From Thalassobacillus devorans (lineage in GTDB: Bacteria; Bacillota; Bacilli; Bacillales; Halobacillaceae), in the NCBI RefSeq assembly GCF_011761345.1, contig NZ_JAASRY010000002.1, positions 310,001-374,000 on the forward strand: a stretch of 64,000 nucleotides of DNA, written 5' to 3'. This document shows positions 8,406-16,433 of the stretch, piece after piece. Numbering within the stretch: the stretch's first letter is position 1; every line of letters begins with the position of its first letter. The notes under the pieces were generated by a model. That model saw only the letters and a list, made by a program, of their open reading frames with translations. It did not search any database and was not told the origin of the DNA. Position numbers and translations under genes: made by a program.

Positions 8406-9257
8406 TTGAAAAAAATCATTGTCGTGATGTTTACCGTTCTGATTATTATTTTGTTCTTGGGATGGGGATATTTTTTTATTTCTAATAGCGAGGCTAATAG
8501 TATAAAAAAATACTCTTTTACTTCTCATTCTTTAAGAGGAGAATTTGCAAAAATGAACTATTCCTTTATAACAAATGGCTGGGAGCTAGTATGGCATGAT
8601 GAATTTTCAGGAAATGACCTTAATTCAACATACTGGAACTTAGAAAACTGGCCTGCTGAAAAAAATAACGAATTGCAATATTATGTGCCGCAAAATGTTT
8701 TACTGGAAGATGGCTCATTAAAAATCTTAAGCAAGCGTGAGGATTTTAAAGGACGAAACTACACTTCTGGGGCTTTACATACAAAAGGAAAATTTAGTTT
8801 TTTATATGGTAAAGCTGAAATCAGGGCAAAGCTCCCTGAAGGCCAGGGGTTGTTTCCTGCCTTCTGGATGATGCCTGATAAAGATAATATATGGCTGCCT
8901 GAAATTGATATTTTGGAGATGCTTGGTCATAAAACAAATGAAATTTGGATGGTACTTCACTGGCATGACGAGAACAAACAAATGCAAAATGTATCTGCGT
9001 CTTATTCTGGAGAGAATTATGCTGAGGGGTTTCATACATTTGGAATAGAATGGTCTCCCGAACGGATTACCTGGTTTATTGATGGGGAGGAACGGTTTAC
9101 TACATCAGCTTTTATTCCGGAAGAGCAAATGTATCTGTATCTTAACACAGCAATAGGTGGTGACTGGCCTGGAAGTCCTGATGAAACCACCGTCTTTCCA
9201 CAATATTTCATTATTGATTATGTGAGGGTTTATAAAAAGTGGGGAGGTAATGAATGA
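8406..9257 (+). CDS. GH16 family beta-glucanase-like glycosidase
   Basis: 283 residues; TTG start behind GGTAGGTGAGG. Residues 1-25 form one hydrophobic segment (IIVVMFTVLIIILFLGWGYFF) acting as signal peptide or membrane anchor. The GH16 domain follows, with the catalytic motif Glu166-Ile-Asp168-Ile-Leu-Glu171 in LPEIDILEMLG. WELVWHDEFSGNDLN, SGALHTKGKFSFLYGKAEIRAKLPEGQGLFPAFWMMP and GIEWSPERITWFIDGE are also typical. GH16 enzymes cleave beta-1,3/1,4-glucans or galactans outside the cell. Its stop overlaps the start of the GT2 synthase gene (ATGA), so here it probably trims or releases the polymer made by that operon rather than acting in feeding. Substrate is not predictable. Confidence 0.9.
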   Translation: MKKIIVVMFTVLIIILFLGWGYFFISNSEANSIKKYSFTSHSLRGEFAKMNYSFITNGWELVWHDEFSGNDLNSTYWNLENWPAEKNNELQYYVPQNVLLEDGSLKILSKREDFKGRNYTSGALHTKGKFSFLYGKAEIRAKLPEGQGLFPAFWMMPDKDNIWLPEIDILEMLGHKTNEIWMVLHWHDENKQMQNVSASYSGENYAEGFHTFGIEWSPERITWFIDGEERFTTSAFIPEEQMYLYLNTAIGGDWPGSPDETTVFPQYFIIDYVRVYKKWGGNE

Positions 9258-10591
9258 TGCTGACTACGACATTTATTCTCTTTGGTTTATTCATAGTATT
9301 TCGGCTGTTTTATATATTTGTTCCTATTTTTTCCATTAAAAATAATGATAAATTACAGCTTCTGAACGAAGAGAAAGGCATTACTGTTCTCGTTCCTGCT
9401 TATAATGAAGAAGCTATCATCACAGATTGTTTGAAGGGGTTATTGAACGTAAACTATAAAAATTTTGAAGCGATCTTTATCAATGATGGTTCTGGAGACA
9501 GGACCTTTTCTGTATTGGAAGAAATTCTAGAATTAAATCCCTTAGAAAGGGTGAAAGCTGGGGAGTTATCCCATAAACCGACTAAAGGAATCTATCAATC
9601 TGATAAATACCCCCACATATACGTCATTGATAAAATTAATGGTGGGAAAGCAGATGCTTTAAACGCAGGCATCGAACTGACTTCTAATGAGATTATTGTC
9701 ACCCTAGATGCCGATAGCATACTGGATACGAATGCTTTGCAAGCAGTCAATACTACTTTTGAGGAAGATAGAGTAATTGCGGCAGGAGGGATGGTTCAGA
9801 TCAGTCAGGGTTACCGAGGGAGTCACAAAAAGCCTACGCCAGTGTTCAGCACATCCGGGCTCATTCGGTTTCAAATCATTCAATATATGACTGATTTCTA
9901 CTTGCATAAATTTACTCAAAGTAAAATGGGGGCTATTACTGTCATAGCTGGTGCCTTTGGAGCTTTTAGGCGTCATGCGCTATTTGAAGTTGACGGCTAT
10001 CGTAATACAGTTGGAGAAGACATGGATATCACCCTGAAAATACAAAAGCTTTTAAGAACAAAATACAAAAATAAAAAAATGGTAATCATGTCTCACGCTC
10101 TCTGTTTTACAGAATGTCCTGCTACTTTCATCGATTTATATCGTCAACGAATAAGATGGCAGAAGGCTTTCATTGATTGCATATGGACTTATAAATACAT
10201 GTTCTTCCGTAAATTAAGGTTTTTACCTTCTCTTTATCTGCTTTTGGATTCATTGATTTTAGGGACGTTATGTGCATTTATTGTCCTCACAGCTCCGTTT
10301 ATAATTATATTGAATCCATCGAATTTTATCATTGCATTGGGGTTATTCACACTAGCTTATGTAATAGCTTTATACCAAGGGGCTGCTGCTCTCTTTATCA
10401 GCAGAAGGTATGGGGTATCTTATACCAAAAATGACTACATGCGAGTAGTGATGTTTCTTCCCTTTGAGATTATTTCTTATCGATTATTAGGGCTCCTGTT
10501 CGTTTCTTTAGGAACCATATTATATTTGAAGAATAAAAAAGGCTGGGCAGCCTCGAGGCGAGTGGGAGTCAGCTATCAGACATTTGAATAA
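9254..10591 (+). CDS. Membrane processive glycosyltransferase, family GT2
   Basis: 445 residues: one N-terminal membrane helix, a GT2 catalytic domain (approx. 45-300) and about four C-terminal helices. Motifs appear in order: TVLVPAYNEEAII, FINDGSGDRT, KINGGKADALNAG, VTLDADSI (DxD), VGEDMDITLKI (catalytic ED) and RQRIRWQKA (QxxRW, the signature of processive synthases such as PgaC/IcaA, hyaluronan and cellulose synthases). It should polymerise a nucleotide sugar on the inner face and export the chain. No PilZ domain is seen. It overlaps the GH16 gene by 4 bases and precedes a PgaB-type deacetylase, which favours a poly-N-acetylglucosamine-like product. Confidence 0.88.
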   Translation: MMLTTTFILFGLFIVFRLFYIFVPIFSIKNNDKLQLLNEEKGITVLVPAYNEEAIITDCLKGLLNVNYKNFEAIFINDGSGDRTFSVLEEILELNPLERVKAGELSHKPTKGIYQSDKYPHIYVIDKINGGKADALNAGIELTSNEIIVTLDADSILDTNALQAVNTTFEEDRVIAAGGMVQISQGYRGSHKKPTPVFSTSGLIRFQIIQYMTDFYLHKFTQSKMGAITVIAGAFGAFRRHALFEVDGYRNTVGEDMDITLKIQKLLRTKYKNKKMVIMSHALCFTECPATFIDLYRQRIRWQKAFIDCIWTYKYMFFRKLRFLPSLYLLLDSLILGTLCAFIVLTAPFIIILNPSNFIIALGLFTLAYVIALYQGAAALFISRRYGVSYTKNDYMRVVMFLPFEIISYRLLGLLFVSLGTILYLKNKKGWAASRRVGVSYQTFE

Positions 10592-10644
10592 TTATGGCCT
10601 CCCGTTCTTAATAGTGAACAATGGTTGTCTTTGGAGGGAGAAAT

Positions 10645-11598
10645 ATGAAACGGATTATTTTTAATGTAGCATTTGCTGTTTCTTTTGTAGTCATTTTCGC
10701 ATCGGTTTTCACTTTTTATTTGGATGAATTCGCTGGTGCTTATAATGGAATAGAAACTCTTTCACCTAGCGATCAATTGGAAATATTGGAATGTTATGAT
10801 TGGTCGGAGCAGATCAGCGATTTTCCTATGGAAAATGGTAAAGGTGCTGAAGAGGTGCCGGTTCTCATATACCATCGAATTGTAGATGATGCAGCAGTTA
10901 CCAAGTCACATTATGATGATTCAGCAAACCTCCATAGCACTATAGTTCTAAAATCAGAGTTCATAAAACAAATGGAATTTTTATATGAAGAGGGTTACAC
11001 TGTTTTAAACTCTAAGGAATTTTTATTGTTTATGATGAATGAATTAGAAGTGCCAGAAAAAAGCGTTTTACTTACTTTTGACGATGGATATAAAGATAAC
11101 TTCCGCGAAGCTTACCCTATCTTAAAAAAGTACGATTTTACAGCACTTTCTTTTCTCATTACTTCTATTATCCCGAAAAGTGATGAAAAGTATAAGGCTC
11201 AAGATGTCCAGTATTTCAGCACTCAGGATATTGAAAATAGTTGTGATATTTTCGAATTTTACAGCCATACGTTTGCCTTCCATAAGCAAACACCGGATTT
11301 AGAAGCCCACCTAAAAGAAAAAAGTAAGGAAGAAATTAAAAAAGATATTTCTGTCAGCCTCCACAATCTGAATGAACGAAACCGGGCATTTTCCTACCCA
11401 TCTGGTGAGTACGATTTAGACACCATTGCGATACTGAGCGAACTTGACATCGAAATGGCCTTTTCAATCGATAAGATCAATGCAGAACCTGGAATGAACT
11501 TGTTAGAAATTCCTCGTAAAGAAATTACATCAACCACTGGTATGGAGGATTTTAAACATAAATTGATTGAAAAAAACCCAACCGATACTGGGAGTTAA
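10645..11598 (+). CDS. Membrane-anchored polysaccharide deacetylase (NodB domain, PgaB/IcaB-like)
   Basis: 317 residues from the ATG at 10645, preferred over an in-frame ATG at 10621 because GGAGGGAGAAAT precedes it directly. An N-terminal hydrophobic segment (residues about 3-25) exports or anchors the protein. The NodB motifs are visible: LLTFDDGYKDN (motif 1, Asp-Asp metal/base pair) and YSHTFAFHK (motif 2, His-X4-His as in PgaB). RAFSYPSGEYD follows as motif 3. It would deacetylate the polymer made by the upstream GT2 synthase, outside the membrane, giving it charge. Gap to the GT2 stop is about 53 bases, so it is likely co-transcribed. A hairpin terminator follows. Confidence 0.88.
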   Translation: MKRIIFNVAFAVSFVVIFASVFTFYLDEFAGAYNGIETLSPSDQLEILECYDWSEQISDFPMENGKGAEEVPVLIYHRIVDDAAVTKSHYDDSANLHSTIVLKSEFIKQMEFLYEEGYTVLNSKEFLLFMMNELEVPEKSVLLTFDDGYKDNFREAYPILKKYDFTALSFLITSIIPKSDEKYKAQDVQYFSTQDIENSCDIFEFYSHTFAFHKQTPDLEAHLKEKSKEEIKKDISVSLHNLNERNRAFSYPSGEYDLDTIAILSELDIEMAFSIDKINAEPGMNLLEIPRKEITSTTGMEDFKHKLIEKNPTDTGS

Positions 11599-11625
11599 AG
11601 CAAATAACGAAGAATGTCCTTATGT

Positions 11626-11668
11626 AATAATAGGGATCAGGTTAAATCAATCTGATTCCTATTATTAT
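11626..11668 (+). terminator. Terminator of the exopolysaccharide operon
   Basis: AATAATAGGGATCAGGTT pairs with AATCTGATTCCTATTATT (18 bp with two G-U pairs, 5-nt loop) and ends in ATTT. Confidence 0.75.
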
Positions 11669-11689
11669 TTCAACAAGCACATCCAAAAT

Positions 11690-11732
11690 CTGAAGACCCG
11701 GGGTGTTTTCGTTTGTACCCCAGGCCCTCCAG
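11690..11732. repeat. ACCCCNGGTCCTCCAG repeat, copy 3 (both arms)
   Basis: Arms CTGAAGACCCGGGGTG and TACCCCAGGCCCTCCAG flank a T-rich loop, as in copy 1. The reading frame of the following VanZ-like gene runs through this copy. Confidence 0.75.
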
Positions 11733-11804
11733 ATATTAAGGTTTAACCTCTTTTCAAAGTCTATATTTGTTCTTTCATGGTTAGGCTTGATACTAGAGAG
11801 GGTG

Positions 11805-12257
11805 ATGGGGATGTATGTGGATCATCAGATGTTGTTCGGAGTCGACAAGCAGATGCATTTTGTCGCTTACAGCGCTGTCTCATTATTAGTTGGGATGATG
11901 ATAGTGCTAATTTCGGAAAGGCATGTGGTGAAGAGGAATATTTCTTATGCATGGATGGTCCTCGTGACCATCGGAACTTTGGAAGAGTATCGGCAATATT
12001 TCGTCCCGAATAGAAGTACTGAGTTTTTAGATGCGCTCGCCAATATAGTTGGAGTTAGTGCAGGTTTGGCTGTGCCACTGGCGATGTGGTATATATTGCA
12101 GAAGAGGATCCACGTAAAGCTGTTTGTTATCTATTATATAATGTTGATTCCGTTATTACTCGGACTGCTTTATTTGAACGAACGGCCATTTGTCACGTTC
12201 GATGCCCCTATGCAGGAGCGGGTGGAGCAGTTTGTAGCTTTTATCGGTTTTGATTAG
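11805..12257 (+). CDS. VanZ-like integral membrane protein
   Basis: About 150 residues with three or four membrane helices. The VanZ signature is present: VDKQMHFVAYSAVS (family DKxxHFxAY), and EEYRQYFVPNRSTEFLDALANIVGVSAG matches the ExxQxFxxxRxxxxxDxxxNxxG block. Function of the family is unclear apart from VanZ in teicoplanin resistance. The start is uncertain. ATGs at 11805 and 11811 follow GAGAGGGTG, but the frame stays open back to a GTG at 11703, and residues encoded at about 11745-11800 look like a first membrane helix, so an upstream TTG/GTG start is possible. No functional partner is seen nearby. Confidence 0.75.
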   Translation: MGMYVDHQMLFGVDKQMHFVAYSAVSLLVGMMIVLISERHVVKRNISYAWMVLVTIGTLEEYRQYFVPNRSTEFLDALANIVGVSAGLAVPLAMWYILQKRIHVKLFVIYYIMLIPLLLGLLYLNERPFVTFDAPMQERVEQFVAFIGFD

Positions 12258-12258
12258 T

Positions 12259-12295
12259 ACCTCAGCAAATGTCATTTACTTGCTGGGGTATTTTT
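12259..12295 (+). terminator. Terminator of the VanZ-like gene
   Basis: ACCTCAGCAA pairs with TTGCTGGGGT and is followed by ATTTTT. Confidence 0.85.
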
Positions 12296-12310
12296 GCGCT
12301 TTAGAGAACT

Positions 12311-12339
12311 TTAACTTTGTTAAAGTATTAAAGTATAAT
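12311..12339 (+). promoter_or_regulatory. Candidate sigma-A promoter for the TSUP gene
   Basis: TTAACT (-35), a 17-bp spacer and TATAAT (-10) lie about 50-80 bases before the gene. Confidence 0.5.
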
Positions 12340-12392
12340 AAATACTTAGACTTTCGCCATAAATACAGGGCGATAAGCCAAATATTTTTAAT

Positions 12393-13211
12393 ATGATTAA
12401 GTTTGGAATTCAACGTATGGAGATGGTCATCATCGTTATTATCTATTTTTTAATTGGTTTTATATCTTCTTTAGTCGGGGCGATGGCCGGCCTTGGCGGT
12501 GGTGTTATCATTAAACCGGTGCTCGATTTTGCCGGCCATTATGACCTGGCTACTATCGGTGTACTTTCGGCAGCGACTGTTTTTGCTATGTCCAGTGTTT
12601 CCTTAATAAAATCAGGAAATCTTGAGGTGAGCGTCAATGTGAAAGTGAGTTCATTGATTGCGGTTGGTTCTATTGCCGGTGGTTTAATCGGAAAATGGGT
12701 GTTCAATTACTTTGTCGTCAGTCTGGATGTGGACAGTATTATCGGCGTCGTACAATCAATCATACTGGCGCTGATTTTAATGCTTATCCTCATTTATTTT
12801 AGATGGAGCCATTTTTTCAAAAGTTATGTGCTAAAAAACTCGCTGGCAATCCTGCTTGCTGGCCTGGGGCTTGGATTTCTCTCTGCTTTTCTTGGAATCG
12901 GCGGCGGTCCGTTGAATGTTGCGGTTTTGGCATTGTTATTTTCGATGAACGGCAAGGAAGCGGTCATTAACTCGACCTTTATCATCTTTTTCTCTCAGCT
13001 CTCCGCTTTGTTTTTAGTGGCATTTACATCGGGCTATACGGATTTGGATCTTTCTATGCTTGGCTATATGATCGCTGGCGGGGTTATAGGCGGTTTTATT
13101 GGCAGCAGCCTTTTATATAGAATATCTGAAAAAGTGGTGTCAATCGTATTCACGGTCACCGTCTTTATTGTCATGGTGATCAATATTTATAATGTGTTTC
13201 AGTATTTGTAA
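12393..13211 (+). CDS. TSUP family transporter (TauE/SafE, DUF81)
   Basis: 272 residues, about eight membrane helices arranged as two homologous halves. Each half has the glycine-rich signature of the family: MAGLGGGVIIKPVL near residue 30 and FLGIGGGPLNVAVLALLF near residue 167. TSUP proteins move sulfite, sulfoacetate, taurine-derived anions or other organic anions out of or into the cell; the substrate is not predictable here. No clear SD precedes the ATG at 12393; ATGs at 12417 and 12423 are alternatives that keep all membrane segments. The gene is monocistronic between two hairpins. Confidence 0.85.
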   Translation: MIKFGIQRMEMVIIVIIYFLIGFISSLVGAMAGLGGGVIIKPVLDFAGHYDLATIGVLSAATVFAMSSVSLIKSGNLEVSVNVKVSSLIAVGSIAGGLIGKWVFNYFVVSLDVDSIIGVVQSIILALILMLILIYFRWSHFFKSYVLKNSLAILLAGLGLGFLSAFLGIGGGPLNVAVLALLFSMNGKEAVINSTFIIFFSQLSALFLVAFTSGYTDLDLSMLGYMIAGGVIGGFIGSSLLYRISEKVVSIVFTVTVFIVMVINIYNVFQYL

Positions 13212-13245
13212 AAGAATCGTCTTTTTAGGAGGCGTTTCTTTTTTT
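13210..13245 (+). terminator. Terminator of the TSUP gene
   Basis: Imperfect hairpin AAAGAATCGTCT / AGGCGTTTCTTT is followed by a T run. Confidence 0.65.
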
Positions 13246-13314
13246 ACATGACTATTTTATGTATGGGAAATCGGTTAAAATTCAAATAATAGAAGTATTC
13301 GGAGGAGGCGTGGC

Positions 13315-14157
13315 ATGGCTAGGAAAATAGCGGTAATGATTCTACATGGAGCGGGAACACCAAGCGATACTTTTGCAGAGGAGATTATTCAACATATAAA
13401 TAAACGTTTTCAGAAAAAAGTAGGCGAAGATGCCCTGATATTTGAACCGGTACTATGGTCTAAAGTTTTCGCATCCGAGCAGGAGCTGCTATGGGAACGC
13501 GTGCACGCGGATGCTGATCTTGATTACCAGCGGCTGCGGCGATTCACGGTTGAGTTTTTAGCCGATGCAATTGCTTATCAGCCGTCATCAGTGGAGGACA
13601 ATAATTATGATAAAGTACACGAGCTGCTCGCAGGGGCTTTGAGCAACTTAGAAGAAAAGGCCGGGCCAGAAGCGCCGCTCTGTGTTATCAGCCACAGCCT
13701 TGGCTCAGTGATTGCAAGCAATTATCTGTATGATCTGCAACGGAAACAGTCGAATATCGGCACACGAACTTGGCGGAGGATTAAAAATACACCATTGGAA
13801 AATGGGGAAACGTTAGCGAATTTTTATACGATGGGCAGCCCGCTTGCTTTATGGTCACTCAGGTTCAGTGAGTTCGGCTTGCCGATTCATGTACCCGCTC
13901 CTAACTTGCCACGCCATCATGCCGGTGTCGAAGGCGAGTGGCTGAATTTTTACGACAAAGACGATATCCTCGCCTATCCTCTGAGGGGCTTGAATAAAAA
14001 TTATCGCAAGGTGGTCACCGAAGATGTAGCGGTTAATGTCGGTGGACTTTTGAGAAGCTGGAATCCCTTCTCCCACAGCCAGTATGACGAGGAACGCGAA
14101 TTGGTCGACCGAATTGTGGACGGGCTTGTGCGCACATGGGAAAACATGAATAAATGA
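13315..14157 (+). CDS. Alpha/beta-hydrolase, lipase-like, function unknown
   Basis: 280 residues, no signal peptide. The beta-strand and oxyanion region VMILHGAGTP is at residues 7-16. The nucleophile elbow is VISHSLGSVIAS (SxSxG with catalytic Ser, about residue 125-130), followed by FYTMGSPLALW, which resembles esterases and lipases that recognise large substrates. An acid and a histidine presumably follow around FYDKDDILAYPLRG and the C-terminal third. ATG is preceded by GGAGGAGGCGTGGC. It stands alone upstream of a small conserved gene. Substrate cannot be inferred. Confidence 0.75.
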   Translation: MARKIAVMILHGAGTPSDTFAEEIIQHINKRFQKKVGEDALIFEPVLWSKVFASEQELLWERVHADADLDYQRLRRFTVEFLADAIAYQPSSVEDNNYDKVHELLAGALSNLEEKAGPEAPLCVISHSLGSVIASNYLYDLQRKQSNIGTRTWRRIKNTPLENGETLANFYTMGSPLALWSLRFSEFGLPIHVPAPNLPRHHAGVEGEWLNFYDKDDILAYPLRGLNKNYRKVVTEDVAVNVGGLLRSWNPFSHSQYDEERELVDRIVDGLVRTWENMNK

Positions 14158-14166
14158 TATCCTGAA

Positions 14167-14184
14167 CACCCCCGGGTCCTCCAG
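14167..14184 (+). repeat. ACCCCNGGTCCTCCAG repeat, copy 4 (one arm only)
   Basis: CACCCCCGGGTCCTCCAG followed by TAAATGGA lies 9 bases after the hydrolase stop. No left arm is seen. Confidence 0.7.
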
Positions 14185-14257
14185 TAAATGGAATTTGTTA
14201 GAGGAGGGGGAAAAGGGGGAATATAAATGGTAAATGAATAACAGGAGGATTATGCCG

Positions 14258-14524
14258 ATGAAAAAAATCCATGCTTATTTTCAAAATGAGGATCAGGCGG
14301 AAGGCGTACGAGCGAAGTTGCAGGCATTAAGGGCAGACAATATTTGGGTCGAGGAAATGCCCGATGACAACCATGAGATGATTGGGATGTTGAAGCGTGT
14401 ATTCAGTCCAAGAGAAGATGGGGACAAGTATCCGATGCAGGTGCTGACAGCTGATATTGCCGAAGAGGATTACGATCGAGTGGTTGCTATCGTGCATGAT
14501 AATCATGGCCATATTGAGAAATAA
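14258..14524 (+). CDS. Small soluble protein of unknown function
   Basis: 88 residues from the ATG at 14258, chosen because ACAGGAGGAT ends nine bases upstream; in-frame ATGs at 14234 and 14252 are less well placed. The protein has an alternating beta/alpha pattern (KKIHAYFQNEDQAEGVRAKLQAL then PMQVLTADIAEEDYDRVVAIVHDNHGHIE) and many acidic residues, resembling small stress or ferredoxin-like-fold proteins of Bacillaceae. I do not recognise a named family. No signal peptide or metal motif. A good terminator follows. Confidence 0.7.
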   Translation: MKKIHAYFQNEDQAEGVRAKLQALRADNIWVEEMPDDNHEMIGMLKRVFSPREDGDKYPMQVLTADIAEEDYDRVVAIVHDNHGHIEK

Positions 14525-14531
14525 AAGGGAA

Positions 14532-14561
14532 GCGAGCAGACTTGGATCTGCTCGCTTTTTT
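14532..14561 (+). terminator. Rho-independent terminator
   Basis: GCGAGCAGA / TCTGCTCGC stem with a 6-nt loop, then TTTTTT. The same stem sequence recurs at 28516-28539. Confidence 0.9.
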
Positions 14562-14569
14562 GCGGATTA

Positions 14570-14735
14570 TATGAGACAAACTATCAGTAAGTGAGACACG
14601 AGAGGGCGTATGAGAGAAGGTATCGAAGGAAAGAGTGACAATTTTGAAATTATGAGAGACAAAATCGTAAATAAGAGTGACACTGTCAGCCTTATATGAG
14701 AATAAAAGCCTGTTTATGAGACAAATGATACACAA
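14570..14735. repeat. Degenerate TATGAGAGACAA array, copy A
   Basis: About eight imperfect units related to TATGAGAGACAA or TAAGAGTGACAA, spaced roughly 20-23 bases apart, fill the gap between a terminator and the GntR gene. The second half (ATGAGAGACAAAATCGTAAA, TAAGAGTGACACTG, TATATGAGAATAAAAGC) aligns closely with copies B and C. Confidence 0.75.
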
Positions 14736-14742
14736 TCCCGTT

Positions 14743-14780
14743 AAGGAAAAGCGTACATTCCGACCGCTTTTCCTTTTTTA
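14743..14780 (+). terminator. Hairpin with T run upstream of the GntR gene
   Basis: AAGGAAAAGCG / CGCTTTTCCTT perfect 11-bp stem followed by TTTT. It may terminate transcription entering from the repeat array. Confidence 0.75.
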
Positions 14781-14869
14781 AGGTTGACGAACCCAGTTTC
14801 CTCCTCTATACTTTTACACAAGATTTGTTAACTGTTAACTTTTCAGAATATTCACAAGGAGATAGACTT

Positions 14870-15550
14870 ATGAAGATCGAAAAGCAGAATATCAGCAATC
14901 GAGTACTCGAATACTTACGTAAGCAGATAATTCTCGGTCACTTTGAGAAAGGGGACCACCTGGTGGAAGCGACTTTGTCTAAACAGCTGGAGGTCAGTCG
15001 CGGGCCGATCAGGGAAGCGATAGCCAAGCTGGAAGCGGAAAATCTGGTGGAGAAACATTCCAACGGCAGGACAGTGGTGAAGCGGTTTGACATCATTGAT
15101 ATTCAAAACCTTTATGATAGCCGCATCCTGTTGGAAACGCATGCGCTCAAGCAGATTGATCCGGACATTTTAGAAATGAATAAAAGTAACCTCTATTTAT
15201 TTGTGGATCTGATGCAGAAGTCGTATGAACAAAAACAGCGAGACATCGAATCGGATTTGGCCTTCCATGGCTATCTGGTGAAATTGACGGACAACCATAC
15301 ACTGATGCAGCTATGGACATCACTAAAAGAAGTTTTCCGTACATTGATCGACATCACAAGTGAAGTGACAGAGTCCAAGCAGCAGGAGATCATCGACCAG
15401 CATGTCAGCATCGTAGAATCACTGGCTCAGGGGAATGTACAACAAGCCAACAAACTGTTAACGGAACACCTGGAGGATGCCTGTCATTATTGTTGTGAAG
15501 GAAAGAAATCAAATATAGGGAGAGATGATTATGTCCAATCAGAAAATTAA
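14870..15550 (+). CDS. GntR-family regulator, FadR subfamily
   Basis: 226 residues from the ATG at 14870, which follows CACAAGGAGATAGACTT; an earlier in-frame ATG at 14825 lacks an SD. N-terminal winged helix-turn-helix (about residues 8-72) includes [20 protein letters not shown], the GntR recognition helix. The C-terminal all-helical FCD domain (about 80-215) contains the metal/ligand pattern with conserved Asp, His residues ([39 protein letters not shown]). It overlaps the next gene by about 20 bases, so it is probably an autoregulated local repressor responding to an intermediate of the aldolase-dehydrogenase pathway. Confidence 0.9.
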   Translation: MKIEKQNISNRVLEYLRKQIILGHFEKGDHLVEATLSKQLEVSRGPIREAIAKLEAENLVEKHSNGRTVVKRFDIIDIQNLYDSRILLETHALKQIDPDILEMNKSNLYLFVDLMQKSYEQKQRDIESDLAFHGYLVKLTDNHTLMQLWTSLKEVFRTLIDITSEVTESKQQEIIDQHVSIVESLAQGNVQQANKLLTEHLEDACHYCCEGKKSNIGRDDYVQSEN

Positions 15551-16433
15551 GTGTGCCATTATCGGTTCCGGTAATATCGGAACGGATCTCATGTACAAAT
15601 TGCTAAGGAGCGATAAGCTTGAGCTTACCGCGATGGTCGGGATCGATCGCAATTCTAAGGGGTTGGCGCTGGCTAAGGAACATGGGGTGAAGCCGATTTA
15701 TAACGGGATTGAAGGGCTGGCAGAAGAACCAAAATTAGCAGAAATCGTCTATGAAGCTACTTCAGCAAAAGCACATGCATATAATGCGCCGATTTTAAAA
15801 AACTTAGGAATGAAAGCGGTTGATTTGACACCGGCAGCCGTAGGTCCTTTTTTAGTACCTTCGGTTAATTTGAAAGAAGAAGAGATTGCTGAGCTTGATA
15901 ACGTCAATATGGTTACGTGTGGCGGACAGGCAACTATCCCAATGGTGAAAGCGATTTCTGATGTTGTGAAGGTAGATTACGCGGAAATCGTCGCATCGAT
16001 CGCCAGTAAAAGTGCCGGACCTGGAACGCGTCAGAACATAGATGAATTCACGGTGACGACCGCAAAAGCATTGCGTGAAGTCGGAGGGGCTGATGAGTCG
16101 AAAGCGATCATAACGTTGAATCCGGCTGAGCCGCCGATCTTGATGAGAAATACGATTCACGTACAAACAGCAGAATCTGCAGATGCGTACCGGGAGGACA
16201 TTTTGGATTCCCTGGATTCCATGTTGCAAACGGTGCAGGGTTATGTAAAAGGGTACCGATTCAAAGCGGATCCGGTGATAAAAGGGAACGTCGTGACGGT
16301 CTCTGTCGAAGTGGAAGGAAATGGAGATTTTCTACCTGAATACGCGGGCAATCTGGATATCATTACATCAGCGGCTGTGAAAACTGGAGAAGTTATGGCG
16401 GCACATCTGACGAAGGAGGAAGCGGCACAATGA
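15531..16433 (+). CDS. Acetaldehyde dehydrogenase (acylating), DmpF/MhpF-like
   Basis: 300 residues from the ATG at 15531 (SD AGGGAGAGATGATT). The enzyme oxidises acetaldehyde with NAD+ and CoA to acetyl-CoA. The Rossmann motif [18 protein letters not shown] is at the N-terminus, and the catalytic Cys lies in [15 protein letters not shown] (about residue 130). [22 protein letters not shown] is a family signature. DmpF normally works as a physical complex with the aldolase encoded next (4-base ATGA overlap), with acetaldehyde channelled between the two subunits. Length fits the family (295-316). Confidence 0.95.
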   Translation: MSNQKIKCAIIGSGNIGTDLMYKLLRSDKLELTAMVGIDRNSKGLALAKEHGVKPIYNGIEGLAEEPKLAEIVYEATSAKAHAYNAPILKNLGMKAVDLTPAAVGPFLVPSVNLKEEEIAELDNVNMVTCGGQATIPMVKAISDVVKVDYAEIVASIASKSAGPGTRQNIDEFTVTTAKALREVGGADESKAIITLNPAEPPILMRNTIHVQTAESADAYREDILDSLDSMLQTVQGYVKGYRFKADPVIKGNVVTVSVEVEGNGDFLPEYAGNLDIITSAAVKTGEVMAAHLTKEEAAQ

